Below are positions 18,015-27,531 of a stretch of 64,000 bases of DNA, piece by piece. Made by a program: the position numbers and the translations under genes. Source of the DNA: Cryptosporangium aurantiacum (GTDB taxonomy: Bacteria > Actinomycetota > Actinomycetes > Mycobacteriales > Cryptosporangiaceae); NCBI RefSeq assembly GCF_900143005.1, contig NZ_FRCS01000008.1, positions 248,001 to 312,000 on the forward strand, given 5' to 3'. How positions within the stretch are numbered: position 1 is the first letter of the stretch; each line of letters starts with the position of its first letter. Under the pieces are notes generated by a model. It was not told the origin of the DNA, did no database searches, and saw nothing but the letters and a program-made list of their open reading frames with translations.

Positions 18015-19135
18015 GAGGGCACCGGAATGGACGCCGCCACGCAGAACCCGCCTTCGGGACGCGGCCCGGCGGTGAATCGTCCGTTGAGCAGCGTCACCCG
18101 CTCGCGCATTCCCACCAGGCCGTATCCGGTGCCGGGCGCGCCGGTGCCGGGCCCGTCGTCGAGCACTTCGATCGAGAGCGCGTCGTCGCGGTAGTCCAGC
18201 AGGACCCGGCATCGGTCGGTGCTCGCGTGGCGCACGACGTTCGTCACCGCCTCCTGGACGATCCGGTACGCGGACAGGTCGAGATCTCCCGGCAGGTCCC
18301 GGATCGCGCCGGTGCGCTCGACCTCCACCCGGACCCCGGCGTCCGCGGCCGTGGTGATCAGCCGGTCGAGGTCGGCGAGACCGGGTGACGGCGCGGTCGG
18401 CAGGCCCTCGGGCTCGGTGCGGCGGAGCGCGGTGAGCGTCCGGCGCAGCTCGGCGAGCGTCTCCCGGCTGGTGGTCTCGATCGCGTCGAGCGCGTTCCGG
18501 GCCTCGTCGGGGCGGTTGTCGATGACGCGGCGGCCGACGCCGGCCTGGATCGCGATCACGCCCATGCTGTGGGCGATCAGGTCGTGCAGGTCGCGGGCGA
18601 TGCGGAGGCGCTCGGCGGTGACCGCACGCTCGGTCTCCTCGACCCGCCGCGCCCGGACGAACTCGCTGCGCTGCCGCACCGAGTTCCCGATCGTCCACAC
18701 GCAGACCATGATCAGCGTCAGGAGCGCGATCGAGCGTTGAGCGTCGTCGGCCGCCGTCATGTAGAACGTCGCGGCGAGCGCGGCCTGGACCAGCAGCGCC
18801 ACCACCGCGCCCGGAAGCGAGACCCGCCAGGACCGGGTGGCCGCGAGCCGTCCGACGGCCGCGTCCATCGCCAGCACCCCCACGGGCCCGACGACCTCGA
18901 CGTCCAGCAGCGGGGTCAGGGCCACGGTGGACAGCAGCACCACCGACAGCGCGGATACTGGGTGGCGCCGCAGCGCCACGAGCGGCCAGCCCAGTACCAC
19001 GATCAGCGGGGGCACGAGCCAGGGACCGGCCGCCCCCGCCGTTCCGTACGGCAGCACGTACAGGAGGCTCAGCACCACCACGACCACCACCGACACCAGC
19101 GCCAAGACTCGACGTTGCGGCAGGGCACCATCCAT
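18011..19135 (-). CDS. Sensor histidine kinase (HisKA_3 type)
   Basis: A 374-residue membrane sensor with about five to six N-terminal hydrophobic helices (residues 10-155) and little extracellular sequence, typical of DesK/LiaS-like kinases that sense the membrane state. The dimerisation/phospho-acceptor helix has RIARDLHDLIAHSMGV with the catalytic His near residue 190. The HATPase part has the N box (EAVTNVVRHA) and G box (DDGPGTGAPGTGYGLVGMRER). ATG 19135 was chosen over an in-frame start 33 bp upstream because it begins directly before the first helix. It is divergent from the small ORF at 19358. Confidence 0.92.
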   Translation of the reverse strand: MDGALPQRRVLALVSVVVVVVLSLLYVLPYGTAGAAGPWLVPPLIVVLGWPLVALRRHPVSALSVVLLSTVALTPLLDVEVVGPVGVLAMDAAVGRLAATRSWRVSLPGAVVALLVQAALAATFYMTAADDAQRSIALLTLIMVCVWTIGNSVRQRSEFVRARRVEETERAVTAERLRIARDLHDLIAHSMGVIAIQAGVGRRVIDNRPDEARNALDAIETTSRETLAELRRTLTALRRTEPEGLPTAPSPGLADLDRLITTAADAGVRVEVERTGAIRDLPGDLDLSAYRIVQEAVTNVVRHASTDRCRVLLDYRDDALSIEVLDDGPGTGAPGTGYGLVGMRERVTLLNGRFTAGPRPEGGFCVAASIPVPS

Positions 19136-19357
19136 CCGGCCACCGTAACGACGCGACGCCGTCCACACAGTGGCCTGCGGGCGTACGCCCCGAGGCCACC
19201 CTGGTTCGATCCGATTGCCCCCCGGATGAGCGGGTAACCCCCAGCTAGCGCGTGGTCACCCCGGCCGTCCGCGCAACACCGGTCATCTCAGATCAACGAC
19301 GCCTGCGATGCCCCATGCCCCGAACCGGCCGGGCTCCCGCTAAGGAGGCGATCCCTC

Positions 19358-19672
19358 GTGCCCGACCAGGTCCGACTCTCCGACGGAACAGCTGTCGTCA
19401 TTAGCTCCGCGCCGGACGGTCCCGACCGGACGCCCTCCGGGACGTGGCTCGCGCAGTGCGTCTGCAACGGTGCACCGGGACGACCGGATCGAGTCGACGT
19501 GACCTACGAGTCCCCCACGCCCGGCGCCCGTGCCCCGGTTTCGGTGACCCTGACGTGGAACGTCGCGCCGGAGCGGCCGCCGTCGCCGTCGGACGCTCCG
19601 CCCGGTCCGCCCCCCGGCGTGGTCTTCCCGAGCCAGCGCCCCGGCGCCGGTCCGCCCACCAGCCCGCTCTAA
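19358..19672 (+). CDS. Hypothetical small protein
   Basis: A 104-residue open frame preceded by the strong ribosome binding site AAGGAGG nine bases before its GTG, which is the main reason to accept it. The N-terminal 65 residues look like a small beta-rich domain (GTAVVISSAP, SVTLTWNVAP) and contain Cys-Val-Cys. The C-terminal 40 residues are Pro-rich and probably disordered. No signal peptide or family is recognised. The stop overlaps the convergent hemerythrin stop through CTAA. Confidence 0.6.
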   Translation: MPDQVRLSDGTAVVISSAPDGPDRTPSGTWLAQCVCNGAPGRPDRVDVTYESPTPGARAPVSVTLTWNVAPERPPSPSDAPPGPPPGVVFPSQRPGAGPPTSPL

Positions 19673-20328
19673 GGACGGTCGGCGCGGCGGCGCAGCGGCG
19701 TCCCGTACAGCGCCTGGTGCCGACGACGGTAGGCCGGCCACCAGACCAGCCGGAACAGCACCCGGATCGGCACCGGGAACTCGGCCAGCGCTTGGGCGAC
19801 CAACGCCGGAGCACCCGCGCCGCACGCCCAGCCGAACAGCAGCGGCAGTCGCTTCTTGTCGTAGCTCTTGACCACTTCCTGCCCGTGCGCCAGCCACTCC
19901 GCGTGGCTGACGTGCTGGTGGATCAGCGGGACCGCGGTGCGCTCCTCGTCGTCCAGATGGCGGTTCAGCGCCACGTGGAGCCGGGCGAACGCCGCGGCGC
20001 GTTCGGCGACCGGGCGGGACCGATCGCCCGCGAGGGCGACGTCCGGGTCGATCTGCTCGTGCTGCTCCTCCAGTTCGTCCAGCAGCGGCGCCGAGCGCGG
20101 GGCTCGCTCCCGCAGCCACGGCCAGATCACGGTGTCCTCGTCGCTGTGGTGGTGGTGCAGGTAGGACAGCAGGAAGTCGGCCTGGTCCTCCAGCAGCGCC
20201 GCGTGGGCGGCGTCCCGCGGGTGCGGGAGCGCTTCGGCGAGGCGGCCGAACTCCACCCGGAAGCCCGCGTGGGCGAGCAGGAACGCGGACAGGTCGGGCA
20301 CGGCGGGGTGAGCGGTGGCGGTGGTCAT
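19669..20328 (-). CDS. Hemerythrin/HHE domain protein
   Basis: A 219-residue cytoplasmic protein with a hemerythrin-like four-helix bundle in residues 15-145. The probable di-iron ligands are in LLSYLHHHHSDEDTVIWP, LEEQHEQID and HVALNRHLDDEERTAVPLI. The C-terminal 75 residues are basic and amphipathic (FRLVWWPAYRRRHQ). Such proteins bind oxygen or nitric oxide, or act in redox sensing. ATG 20328 has GGAGGATCC directly upstream and was preferred to an in-frame start 39 bp earlier. It is divergent from the SARP-type regulator gene with a 140-bp gap. Confidence 0.88.
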   Translation of the reverse strand: MTTATAHPAVPDLSAFLLAHAGFRVEFGRLAEALPHPRDAAHAALLEDQADFLLSYLHHHHSDEDTVIWPWLRERAPRSAPLLDELEEQHEQIDPDVALAGDRSRPVAERAAAFARLHVALNRHLDDEERTAVPLIHQHVSHAEWLAHGQEVVKSYDKKRLPLLFGWACGAGAPALVAQALAEFPVPIRVLFRLVWWPAYRRRHQALYGTPLRRRADRP

Positions 20329-20468
20329 CGGATCCTCCGGTCGGTCGGTTGTCGCCGGCAGCGTCACCCCGCGCTCTTGAGTCGCTCTTGCGGAGCGCTT
20401 GATCCGCCCAGTCGGGTGGCTGACCGTTACGCGGTCCGGTGCGGTGACGACGGCTAGCGTGACCCGCC

Positions 20469-23400
20469 GTGGGGCTGGAGTTCGCCGTGCTGGGCGGGGT
20501 CAGCGCGTCTCGCGACGGTGAACCGATCGACCTCGGTGGCCGACGTCAGCGAGCCGTGCTGGCCCTGCTCGTCGTCGCCCGGGGTGCGGTGGTGCCCGCC
20601 GAGCGGCTGATCGGGGCGCTGTGGCCGGACGAACCGCCACCGAAGCCGCAGAGCGCGCTGCAGGCCTACGTCTCGCACCTCCGCCGGGCGCTGGAACCCG
20701 ACCGTCCGGCGCGGGCCAGGACCGGCCTGATCGTCAGCCTGCCCGCCGGCTACGCGCTGCGGGTGGATGTCGACGCGGTGGACGCCTGGCGGTTCGAGCA
20801 GGCGGTGAAACGCGGTGACCCGGACGGGCTGGAGTCCGCCCTGCACCTCTGGCGCGGCGATCCGTACGCCGACTACCCGGAGGCGCCCTGGGCCGTCGCC
20901 GAGCGGACGCGACTCGGCGAACTGCGGTCGGCGGCACGGGAGACGCTGGCAGGCGTCCGCCTGGAACGGGGTGACACCGGCCCGCTGATCGCCGAGCTCG
21001 AAGCGATGGTCGACGATGAACCGCTGCGGGAGCAGCGGTGGCAGCTGCTGGCGCTGGCGCTCTACCGCGCGCACCGGCAGGCCGACGCGCTCCGGGCCCT
21101 GCGACGGGCGCGGGAGTCGCTGCGGGACGAGCTGGGCGTGGATCCGGGGCCGGCGCTACGCGCGCTGGAAGCCGACATCCTCGCCCAGGCCCCGTCGCTG
21201 ACAGCACAGTCCCTCGCAGCGCCCGCCACGGCGGCGTCGGCCACCTCGGCGTCGGCTGGGCCGGCGGCCGGGGCCGAGGCCTGGGCCGGCGCCGGAGCCG
21301 GGGTCTCGGCCCTGACCGAGGGCGTGGCGCTGGTACCGCCGCCCGCGCTGTTCGGGCGGGCCGACGTTCTCGCCCGGCTGCGCGACGCCTCAGCGCCGCT
21401 CACGCTGGTCACCGGCGACGCGGGCAGCGGAAAGAGCGCGGTGCTCACCGCACTCGATCGGCACCGCCGCTCGCAGGGCTGGCGCGTCGCCTGGGGACAC
21501 TGCCCCGAAGTGGACGGCGCCCCCGCGCTCTGGCCCTGGGTGGAACTGCTGCGGGCACTGCCCGGCGCGGACGACGTCCCGGAGCTGCGACCGCTGCTGG
21601 TCGACGACAGCGCGCCCGCCGACGTCGACCCGGCGACGCTCCGGTTCCGGCTGCGGCACGCGGCCACCACGTTCCTCCGGACGCTCGCCGCCGAGTGTCC
21701 GCTGCTGCTGATCCTCGACGACGCCCACCGCGCCGACCAGGCGACGCTCGACCTGCTGTGCCACCTGCTGGGGAACCTGCACGGGGCCGCGGTCACGACC
21801 GTCGTCGCGTACCGGGACGGCGAGGTCGCCGGGCCGCTGGAGTCGGCGCTGGCGAAGGTGGCGCGCCATCACCCGGCGCGGGTGCCGCTCGGCGCGCTGC
21901 CCGCCGAGGCGGTGGAGGCACTGGTCCGGGCCGCCGCGGCCCGCCCGCTGGACGACCTCGCGGTCGCGAACGCGGTCCGGCGCAGCGACGGCAACCCGTT
22001 CTACGCCCGTGAGCTGGGACTGCTGCTGGGCACCACCGAGGCGCCCGCGGTCCCGGCCGGTGTTCTGGACGTCGTCCGGCACCGGGTTTCGCTGCTGCCC
22101 GCCCCCGGACCAACCGTCCTCAAACTCGCCGCCGTCGTGGGCCGCGAGGTCGACCTCGACGTCCTGCTGGAGCTGCTCCAGGACACCGGCGTCGACGAGG
22201 ACGACGTGCTCGACGCGGTGGACGCCGCTCTGGTCGCCGGGCTCCTGGAGGCCGACGGCGACCGGCTGCGGTTCAGCCACCTGCTCACCCGCGACGCGCT
22301 GTACCACCAGATCTCGCCACCCCGCCGCTCGCGCTGGCACGGGCTGGTCGCCGAGGCCGTCAGCCGGGTCCGTCCCGACGACGTCGCGGCCCTGGCCCGC
22401 CACTACGCCCTGGCCGGCCCTGGCCACAGCGCCGCCGCGGCGTCGGCGGCGGGGCGCGCGGCGTCCCAAGCCGAGAGCCGGAGCGCGTACACCGAGGCCG
22501 CGCGGCTCTGGCGGCAGGCCGCGGACGCCGCCGCGACCGCAGGCTCCCCCGCCCGCGACCGGGTCGCGCTCCTGCTCTCGCTCTGCCGCGCGCTGACCAC
22601 CCAGGGCGCCCGCGCGGAGGCGGTCGTCGCGCGAGGTGAGGCGATCGCGCTGGCCAGGGCGGCGGCCAATCCGGCGCTGCTCGGCACCGCGATGACCGCG
22701 TGGGCCGTCCCCACGCTCTGGCTGCAGGGCCGGTTCCGGCACCACGATCCGGCGCTGGTCGCGGAGGTCTCCGCGCTGCTGGCGAGCAGCGCGGACGACG
22801 ACGACCGCTGCCGGCTGCTGTGCGCGCTGGTCAACGAGTCCGAGGACCCGGCGGCCGGCATCTCGGCCGCCCGGCGCCGGGAACTGGCCGACGAAGCGGT
22901 GGCCCTCGCCGGGCGCTCCGGCGACCCGGACCTGATCGGTCTCGCGACCGCGGCCGCGCTGCGGACGTCGTACTTCGGCGTTCCACTGGAGCGGCGGCGG
23001 GACCTGGCCCGGACCGCGCTGGACGTCGGACGGCGGTCGGGCCGGGTGTTGCTCGCGCTGCTCGGTGAGCAGGCGTCGGCGCAGGTCGCAGCCGCCACCG
23101 GGGACGTCGACGCGTTCGACCGGCACCGCCGCGCCGCGGACGAGATGACCTCGCAACTGCACCTGGGCGCTGCGCGGCTGGTCGGCATCGCCGCGCTCGG
23201 GCTCCGGCACTCGCTCGCCGGGCGGTTCGCGCAGGCCGACGCGGCCTACTCCGAGTTGGCGGACGCGATCACGGCTGCGGGCGGCAACGGCGGTCCGCTG
23301 CTCGGGTTCGCCGCGCGCGTCGGGGTGGCCGAGGCGCGCGGCGAGGACGCGCTGGCCGCGCTCGCCGGCGAGCTGCCCACGCTTGCCGAGTTCGGACGCA

Positions 23401-23792
23401 TCGCCCACGAACCGCAAGCCCGGATCCTGCTCGCGGCCGGACGGCTCGACGAGGCGCGGAGCATCTGGCGGCCGGACGAGGAACTACCGCCGGACTTCCT
23501 GGCCCCCGGCTGGTACGCGTGCCGGATCACCACCGCGATCGCGTTCGACGAGCCCGCGGTCGTGCGCGCCACGTACCGGACGCTCCGGCCGTACCAGGAT
23601 CAGCTCTGCGGCGGGATCACCGGGACGCTGACGTTCGCGCCGGTCGCCCAGTACCTCGGCGACGCGGCCCGGTATCTCGGCGACGCCGAGGCGGCGGCTG
23701 CCCACTACGCCGCGGCCGAGGTGCTGGCTCGCCGCGCGGGCGCCCAGCACTACCTCGACCGCGCGCTGGCGTCCGTCAGAATGGCGGGGTGA
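20469..23792 (+). CDS. Large SARP-type regulator (BTAD) with AAA ATPase and TPR-like C-terminus
   Basis: This 1107-residue regulator has the AfsR/LAL-like layout. Residues 1-95 are an OmpR-type winged helix (GRRQRAVLALLVV, LIGALWPDEPP). Residues about 100-240 are the bacterial transcriptional activation domain (EPLREQRWQLLALALYRAHRQADALRAL). An Ala/Gly-rich linker follows (245-285). An AAA ATPase then has Walker A GDAGSGKSA near residue 318 and Walker B LLLILDDAH near 420. The remaining 500 residues are helical repeats. Such regulators typically drive secondary-metabolite operons. It overlaps the next gene by GTGA, so it is co-translated with the radical SAM and LLM genes and is probably their cluster-situated regulator. 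Confidence 0.88.
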   Translation: MGLEFAVLGGVSASRDGEPIDLGGRRQRAVLALLVVARGAVVPAERLIGALWPDEPPPKPQSALQAYVSHLRRALEPDRPARARTGLIVSLPAGYALRVDVDAVDAWRFEQAVKRGDPDGLESALHLWRGDPYADYPEAPWAVAERTRLGELRSAARETLAGVRLERGDTGPLIAELEAMVDDEPLREQRWQLLALALYRAHRQADALRALRRARESLRDELGVDPGPALRALEADILAQAPSLTAQSLAAPATAASATSASAGPAAGAEAWAGAGAGVSALTEGVALVPPPALFGRADVLARLRDASAPLTLVTGDAGSGKSAVLTALDRHRRSQGWRVAWGHCPEVDGAPALWPWVELLRALPGADDVPELRPLLVDDSAPADVDPATLRFRLRHAATTFLRTLAAECPLLLILDDAHRADQATLDLLCHLLGNLHGAAVTTVVAYRDGEVAGPLESALAKVARHHPARVPLGALPAEAVEALVRAAAARPLDDLAVANAVRRSDGNPFYARELGLLLGTTEAPAVPAGVLDVVRHRVSLLPAPGPTVLKLAAVVGREVDLDVLLELLQDTGVDEDDVLDAVDAALVAGLLEADGDRLRFSHLLTRDALYHQISPPRRSRWHGLVAEAVSRVRPDDVAALARHYALAGPGHSAAAASAAGRAASQAESRSAYTEAARLWRQAADAAATAGSPARDRVALLLSLCRALTTQGARAEAVVARGEAIALARAAANPALLGTAMTAWAVPTLWLQGRFRHHDPALVAEVSALLASSADDDDRCRLLCALVNESEDPAAGISAARRRELADEAVALAGRSGDPDLIGLATAAALRTSYFGVPLERRRDLARTALDVGRRSGRVLLALLGEQASAQVAAATGDVDAFDRHRRAADEMTSQLHLGAARLVGIAALGLRHSLAGRFAQADAAYSELADAITAAGGNGGPLLGFAARVGVAEARGEDALAALAGELPTLAEFGRIAHEPQARILLAAGRLDEARSIWRPDEELPPDFLAPGWYACRITTAIAFDEPAVVRATYRTLRPYQDQLCGGITGTLTFAPVAQYLGDAARYLGDAEAAAAHYAAAEVLARRAGAQHYLDRALASVRMAG

Positions 23793-25105
23793 GCGTCGCC
23801 GTCGTCCTTCGGTACCGGAAGGCCGTGACCTACGGCCACCATGCGCTGCTCGGCGCGCTGGAGGCCGAACCACCCGAAACGCCGTTCACGGTCGCGTTCG
23901 CGACCTCGCCGGAGGCGACCGCGGAGGCGATCACCGAGGGCCTGCGGTCGGCTGACCGCGTGCTCGTCCTCTGGTCCTTCTATTCGCCGGACGCCGCCGC
24001 GCTCGCCGTGGAACTCGCGACGATCCGCACGCTGGCCGACGACGAGCGAGTGCTGCACGTCGCGGGCGGTGTGCACGCGACCGCCGAACCGCAGCAGGTA
24101 CTCGACGCGGGCTGGGACGTCGCGGCGATCGGCGAGGGCGAGACGACCGTGATCCGGCTGGTGGACGCCGTCGGCACCGGCGCTCCGCTGACCGGCGTCC
24201 GCGGGCTGGCCGTGCGGGACGCGGACGGTGTCGCGCTGCGGACCGGGCCCGCGGTGACCCGGGAACTGGACGCGTTCGGCTCGTTCTCGCTGCGCTACCA
24301 CAAGTTCGGCCCGATCGAGCTGACGCGCGGCTGCATCTACGCCTGCAAGTTCTGCCAGACGCCGTTCATGTTCTCGGCCCGGTTCCGGCACCGCAGCGTG
24401 GAGAACGTCCGGTGGCACGTGAAGGCCATGGTGGACGACGGGATGAAGGACGTCCGGTTCACCACGCCGACGTCGCTCTCCTACGGCACCCAGACCGACG
24501 AGCCGAACCTGGACGCGGTGGAGGAGTTGCTCGGCACGGTGCGGGCGGAGTTGCCACCGCACGGCCGGCTGTTCTTCGGGTCGTTCCCGTCGGAGGTGCG
24601 GCCGGAGCACGTGACGCCCGAAGCGATGCGGATGCTCCGGAAGTACGTCTCGAACGACAACATCATCATCGGGGCACAGTCCGGGTCCGACCGGATGCTG
24701 GCAGCGTCCCGGCGCGGCCACGGCGCCGGGCCGGTGCTCGACGCCGTCCGGATCGCCGTCGAGGCGGGGTTCCGGCCGAACGTCGACTTCCTGTTCGGGA
24801 TGCCCGGCGAGGAGGCCGCGGACGCCGAGGCGTCCCTGCGGCTGGCGGAGGCGGTCGCCGACCTGGGCGGGCGGGTGCACGCGCACACGTTCATGCCACT
24901 GCCCGGCACGCCGTGGCGGGACGCCGAGCCGGCGTTCGTCTCGGCCGACACGATCACGACGTTCGACCGGCTGGCCGCCAAGGGTGCGCTCTACGGCCAC
25001 TGGCGACGCCAAGCCGAGCACGCCGAACGCCTCGCCGAAACCGCGAAGGCCTACCCCCGCCGAATCCCGCGCCGGAGGGCGGGGCCGGTTACGTTCGAGA
25101 CGTGA
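23789..25105 (+). CDS. B12-binding radical SAM protein, MJ_1487-like family
   Basis: A 438-residue protein with an N-terminal cobalamin-binding-like domain (about 1-150; VLHVAGGVHATAEPQQVLDAG, IGEGETTV) and a radical SAM core. The 4Fe-4S ligands are Cys182, Cys186 and Cys189 (RGCIYACKFCQTP), CX3CX2C. Downstream are IIIGAQSGSDRMLAASRRGHG and VDFLFGMPGEE. The sequence resembles the B12-binding/radical SAM family named after MJ_1487 (TIGR04013), whose reaction I do not know to be established. It starts with GTG overlapping the regulator's TGA, and its own TGA overlaps the LLM gene's GTG. No RiPP precursor-like ORF is evident beside it. Confidence 0.82.
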   Translation: MSVAVVLRYRKAVTYGHHALLGALEAEPPETPFTVAFATSPEATAEAITEGLRSADRVLVLWSFYSPDAAALAVELATIRTLADDERVLHVAGGVHATAEPQQVLDAGWDVAAIGEGETTVIRLVDAVGTGAPLTGVRGLAVRDADGVALRTGPAVTRELDAFGSFSLRYHKFGPIELTRGCIYACKFCQTPFMFSARFRHRSVENVRWHVKAMVDDGMKDVRFTTPTSLSYGTQTDEPNLDAVEELLGTVRAELPPHGRLFFGSFPSEVRPEHVTPEAMRMLRKYVSNDNIIIGAQSGSDRMLAASRRGHGAGPVLDAVRIAVEAGFRPNVDFLFGMPGEEAADAEASLRLAEAVADLGGRVHAHTFMPLPGTPWRDAEPAFVSADTITTFDRLAAKGALYGHWRRQAEHAERLAETAKAYPRRIPRRRAGPVTFET

Positions 25106-25974
25106 AACTTGCGATCCACTATCCGAACTTCTCCTACCCGGGTGGGAACACCACGATCGCGCCGCTGCTCGCCGCGACCGCGCGCGCCGCGGACGAGGGT
25201 GGAGCGACCACGTTCACGCTGATGGACCACTGGTTCCAGATGGAGGCCATGGCCCCGGCGACCGAGCCGATGCTGGAGGGGTACACCGGGCTGGGCTTCC
25301 TCGCCGGGATCACCCGCAAGGTCCGGCTCGGGCTGCTCGTCACCGGCGTCACCTACCGCCACCCGGGCCTGCTCGCGAAGACCGTCGCGACGCTGGACGT
25401 CCTCTCCGGCGGCCGGGCGATGTTCGGCATCGGTGCCGCCTGGTACGAGAAGGAGCACCGCGCGCTGGGCGTCCCGTTCCCGCCGGTCGCCGAACGGTTC
25501 GAGCGGCTGGAGGAGACGCTGCGGATCACGAGGCAGATGTTCAGCGACGACGACGGTCCGTACGAGGGCACGCACTACTCGCTGGCGGAGACGATCTGTC
25601 AGCCCAAGCCCATCCAGCAGCCCGGCCCACCGGTGATGATCGGCGGTTCCGGCGAGAAGAAGACGCTGCGGCTGGTCGCGCAGTACGGCGATGCGTGCAA
25701 CCTGTTCGCGCCGGACGTCGAGACCGTGGCGCACAAGATCGACGTCCTGAGCCGACACTGCGCGGACGTCGGCCGCGACCCGGCGCAGATCGAGAAGACG
25801 ATCATCACCAGCCTGGACCCGATCCGCGACACCGACGGGTTCCTCCGCGCGATGGAGGAGTACGCCAAGGTCGGCGTCGAACAGGTCTGGCTCAGCCCGA
25901 AGGGCACCGACGACCCGTCGACGTGGACGCTCGAGGTGACCGAGCGCGTCCTGCCCCGCCTACGCGACATCTGA
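25102..25974 (+). CDS. LLM-class F420-dependent oxidoreductase
   Basis: A 290-residue TIM-barrel oxidoreductase of the luciferase-like class, of the group usually assigned coenzyme F420. Features are HYPNFSYPGG, FTLMDHWFQM, LLVTGVTYRHPGLLAKTVATLDVLSGGR (family signature), GAAWYEKEH and PVMIGGSGEKKTLRLVAQYGDACNLF. It probably carries out a hydride transfer on a small organic substrate. The GTG at 25102 overlaps the radical SAM gene's stop (GTGA), making it the third coupled gene of the operon. A 15-bp inverted repeat follows. Confidence 0.88.
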   Translation: MKLAIHYPNFSYPGGNTTIAPLLAATARAADEGGATTFTLMDHWFQMEAMAPATEPMLEGYTGLGFLAGITRKVRLGLLVTGVTYRHPGLLAKTVATLDVLSGGRAMFGIGAAWYEKEHRALGVPFPPVAERFERLEETLRITRQMFSDDDGPYEGTHYSLAETICQPKPIQQPGPPVMIGGSGEKKTLRLVAQYGDACNLFAPDVETVAHKIDVLSRHCADVGRDPAQIEKTIITSLDPIRDTDGFLRAMEEYAKVGVEQVWLSPKGTDDPSTWTLEVTERVLPRLRDI

Positions 25975-25989
25975 GCCCGGAGAACGGCG

Positions 25990-26020
25990 CGGCCGGCGAG
26001 CGCTCAGCGCTCGCCGGCCG
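25990..26020. terminator. Bidirectional terminator-type inverted repeat
   Basis: A perfect 15-bp inverted repeat (CGGCCGGCGAGCGCT and its complement) with a one-base centre lies between the convergent LLM gene and the minus-strand membrane protein gene. It has no T-tract. Position and strength suggest transcript ends for both strands. Confidence 0.7.
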
Positions 26021-26064
26021 TGGCTCCCCGACCGGTGATTTCACCGGCCCTCAGCCCGGGGAGC

Positions 26065-26544
26065 TCACCCGCTCACGCGTCCACCGGGCGCGACGCCGAC
26101 GAGGGCGTAGTCGCTCTGGACCGCGAGCGCGGCCGACGTACGGGTCGGGGCTCCGGCCGGCGCACCCACCGGGGCGCCGACCGTGGCGGCCACCGGGCGG
26201 CGACGGCGCAGCCAGCGCGCCGACCGCTCGGGGACGAGCAGCGCCAGCGCGGTGGGCGCCAGCAGGAACGGAACCGCGGCCACCGCCGCGACCTCGTCCG
26301 CCGCGACGATCGCGAGGCCGGGGCTGATCACCGCCAGCGTCGCGGCGGCGTACAGCGCCCAGCGGCGCCCCTCGCGCAGCCCGAGAGCCACCGAGCAGGC
26401 CACCCAGCCCACGCCCAACTGCCAGAACAGGGCTCCGGGCACCGCGGCGATCACGACCTCGGCCATGACCGCGGCCCCGAGCACCAGGGTCAGGAGGGAC
26501 GCGACAGTGACCAGAGACGGACAAATCGCACGATGCTTCGCCAT
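26065..26544 (-). CDS. Small integral membrane protein
   Basis: A 159-residue hypothetical protein with four predicted transmembrane helices (about 12-32, 37-58, 65-82, 86-108), a basic RWLRRRRP stretch after the last helix and an Ala/Pro-rich cytoplasmic tail. No family recognised. ATG 26544 was preferred to the GTG two codons upstream; neither has a clear ribosome binding site. It is the last of four minus-strand genes (hydrolase, PAS, MCP, this), 54 bp after the MCP-like gene. Confidence 0.65.
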   Translation of the reverse strand: MAKHRAICPSLVTVASLLTLVLGAAVMAEVVIAAVPGALFWQLGVGWVACSVALGLREGRRWALYAAATLAVISPGLAIVAADEVAAVAAVPFLLAPTALALLVPERSARWLRRRRPVAATVGAPVGAPAGAPTRTSAALAVQSDYALVGVAPGGRVSG

Positions 26545-26598
26545 ACGCACAGAGTAGAACTTCGGTGACGTAATTACACAGATGTGACACGCCAGAGA

Positions 26599-27531
26599 TC
26601 AACCCTGACGTAGCACTCCCAGGAACTTCGTCACCTCGCTGCTCAGCGTCTCGGCCATCTGCGACAGGCCACCCACACCCCCGCCGCCCTCGACCGCCTC
26701 GGCGATACCGGCCGCCATCTGGTCCATCTCGGAGACCGAGGCGGTGACGCTGCGGATGGCCCCCACCGCGTCGTCCGTCCGGGAACCGGCGTCGGTGACC
26801 TGTTCAAGGATCCGCTCGCTGGCGCGCGACGTCTCGTCCGCCAGTTGTTTGACCTCGGTCGCGACCACACCGAAGCCCTTGCCGGCTTCGCCGGCCCTGG
26901 CGGCCTCGATCGTGGCGTTCAACGCCAGCAGCCGGGTCTGCGCGGCGATCTTCGTAATGATCTGGACGATCTGCGCGATCTGCGCGGACGCCTCGCTCAT
27001 CGTCTGGATCGTGCCGGTGGCCTGGTCGGTGGCGTCGACCGCGTTCCGGGTCGCGGTCGCGAGAGTCTGTGCCGACGCGCCGAGCTCGGTGGACGCGGCG
27101 GCGACGTGCTCGGCCACCGACAGCACCGCGCTCTCGAACTCACCGGCCAGCTCCAGCCGATGGCCGGCCACCTCCTCGGCCTGCCGGGCGCCGACCTGCA
27201 TCGCGTCCCGGGCCTGGTTGATCGACCGGGCGCCGGCGCGGAACGCACCGTGCATCCCCCGCTCCAGGAACCGCCGGTGGAACCGGCCCTCGGTGGCCGA
27301 GGCGAGCGACGCACCGGCCTCCCGGACGAACGCGTCGGTCATGTCGAGCAGGTGGTTGATGCTGTGCCGGGTGGTGGCGACGTCCGGATGTACGTCCTCG
27401 CCGGGCAGCCGCGGAACCCGCGCCTCGAAGTCGCCGTTGCTGGCGGCCTCGCTGGTCGCGGCGACGGCCCGCAGCACCGCGCGGTAGACCTCGAGCTCGG
27501 ACAGGCCGTCGGCGCCCCCACGCGACTTCAC
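26599..27531 (-). CDS. Soluble methyl-accepting chemotaxis-type signalling protein
   Basis: A 310-residue cytoplasmic protein with no transmembrane helix. Residues about 150-305 are the MCP signalling coiled coil with the conserved hairpin tip: [18 protein letters not shown] followed by [16 protein letters not shown]. The N-terminal 140 residues are helical, without a recognised sensor. It would dock CheA/CheW-type proteins through the tip. Its GTG start overlaps the stop of the PAS-domain gene (GTGA), so the sensor input is most likely supplied in trans by the PAS protein. The family is usually longer and membrane-bound, so this is a split design. Confidence 0.85.
   Translation of the reverse strand: MKSRGGADGLSELEVYRAVLRAVAATSEAASNGDFEARVPRLPGEDVHPDVATTRHSINHLLDMTDAFVREAGASLASATEGRFHRRFLERGMHGAFRAGARSINQARDAMQVGARQAEEVAGHRLELAGEFESAVLSVAEHVAAASTELGASAQTLATATRNAVDATDQATGTIQTMSEASAQIAQIVQIITKIAAQTRLLALNATIEAARAGEAGKGFGVVATEVKQLADETSRASERILEQVTDAGSRTDDAVGAIRSVTASVSEMDQMAAGIAEAVEGGGGVGGLSQMAETLSSEVTKFLGVLRQG

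Noticed and set aside
21390-23417. Open frame of 675 codons antisense to the SARP-type regulator
   Set aside because: Low-complexity shadow frame; the plus-strand gene has clear Walker and BTAD motifs.
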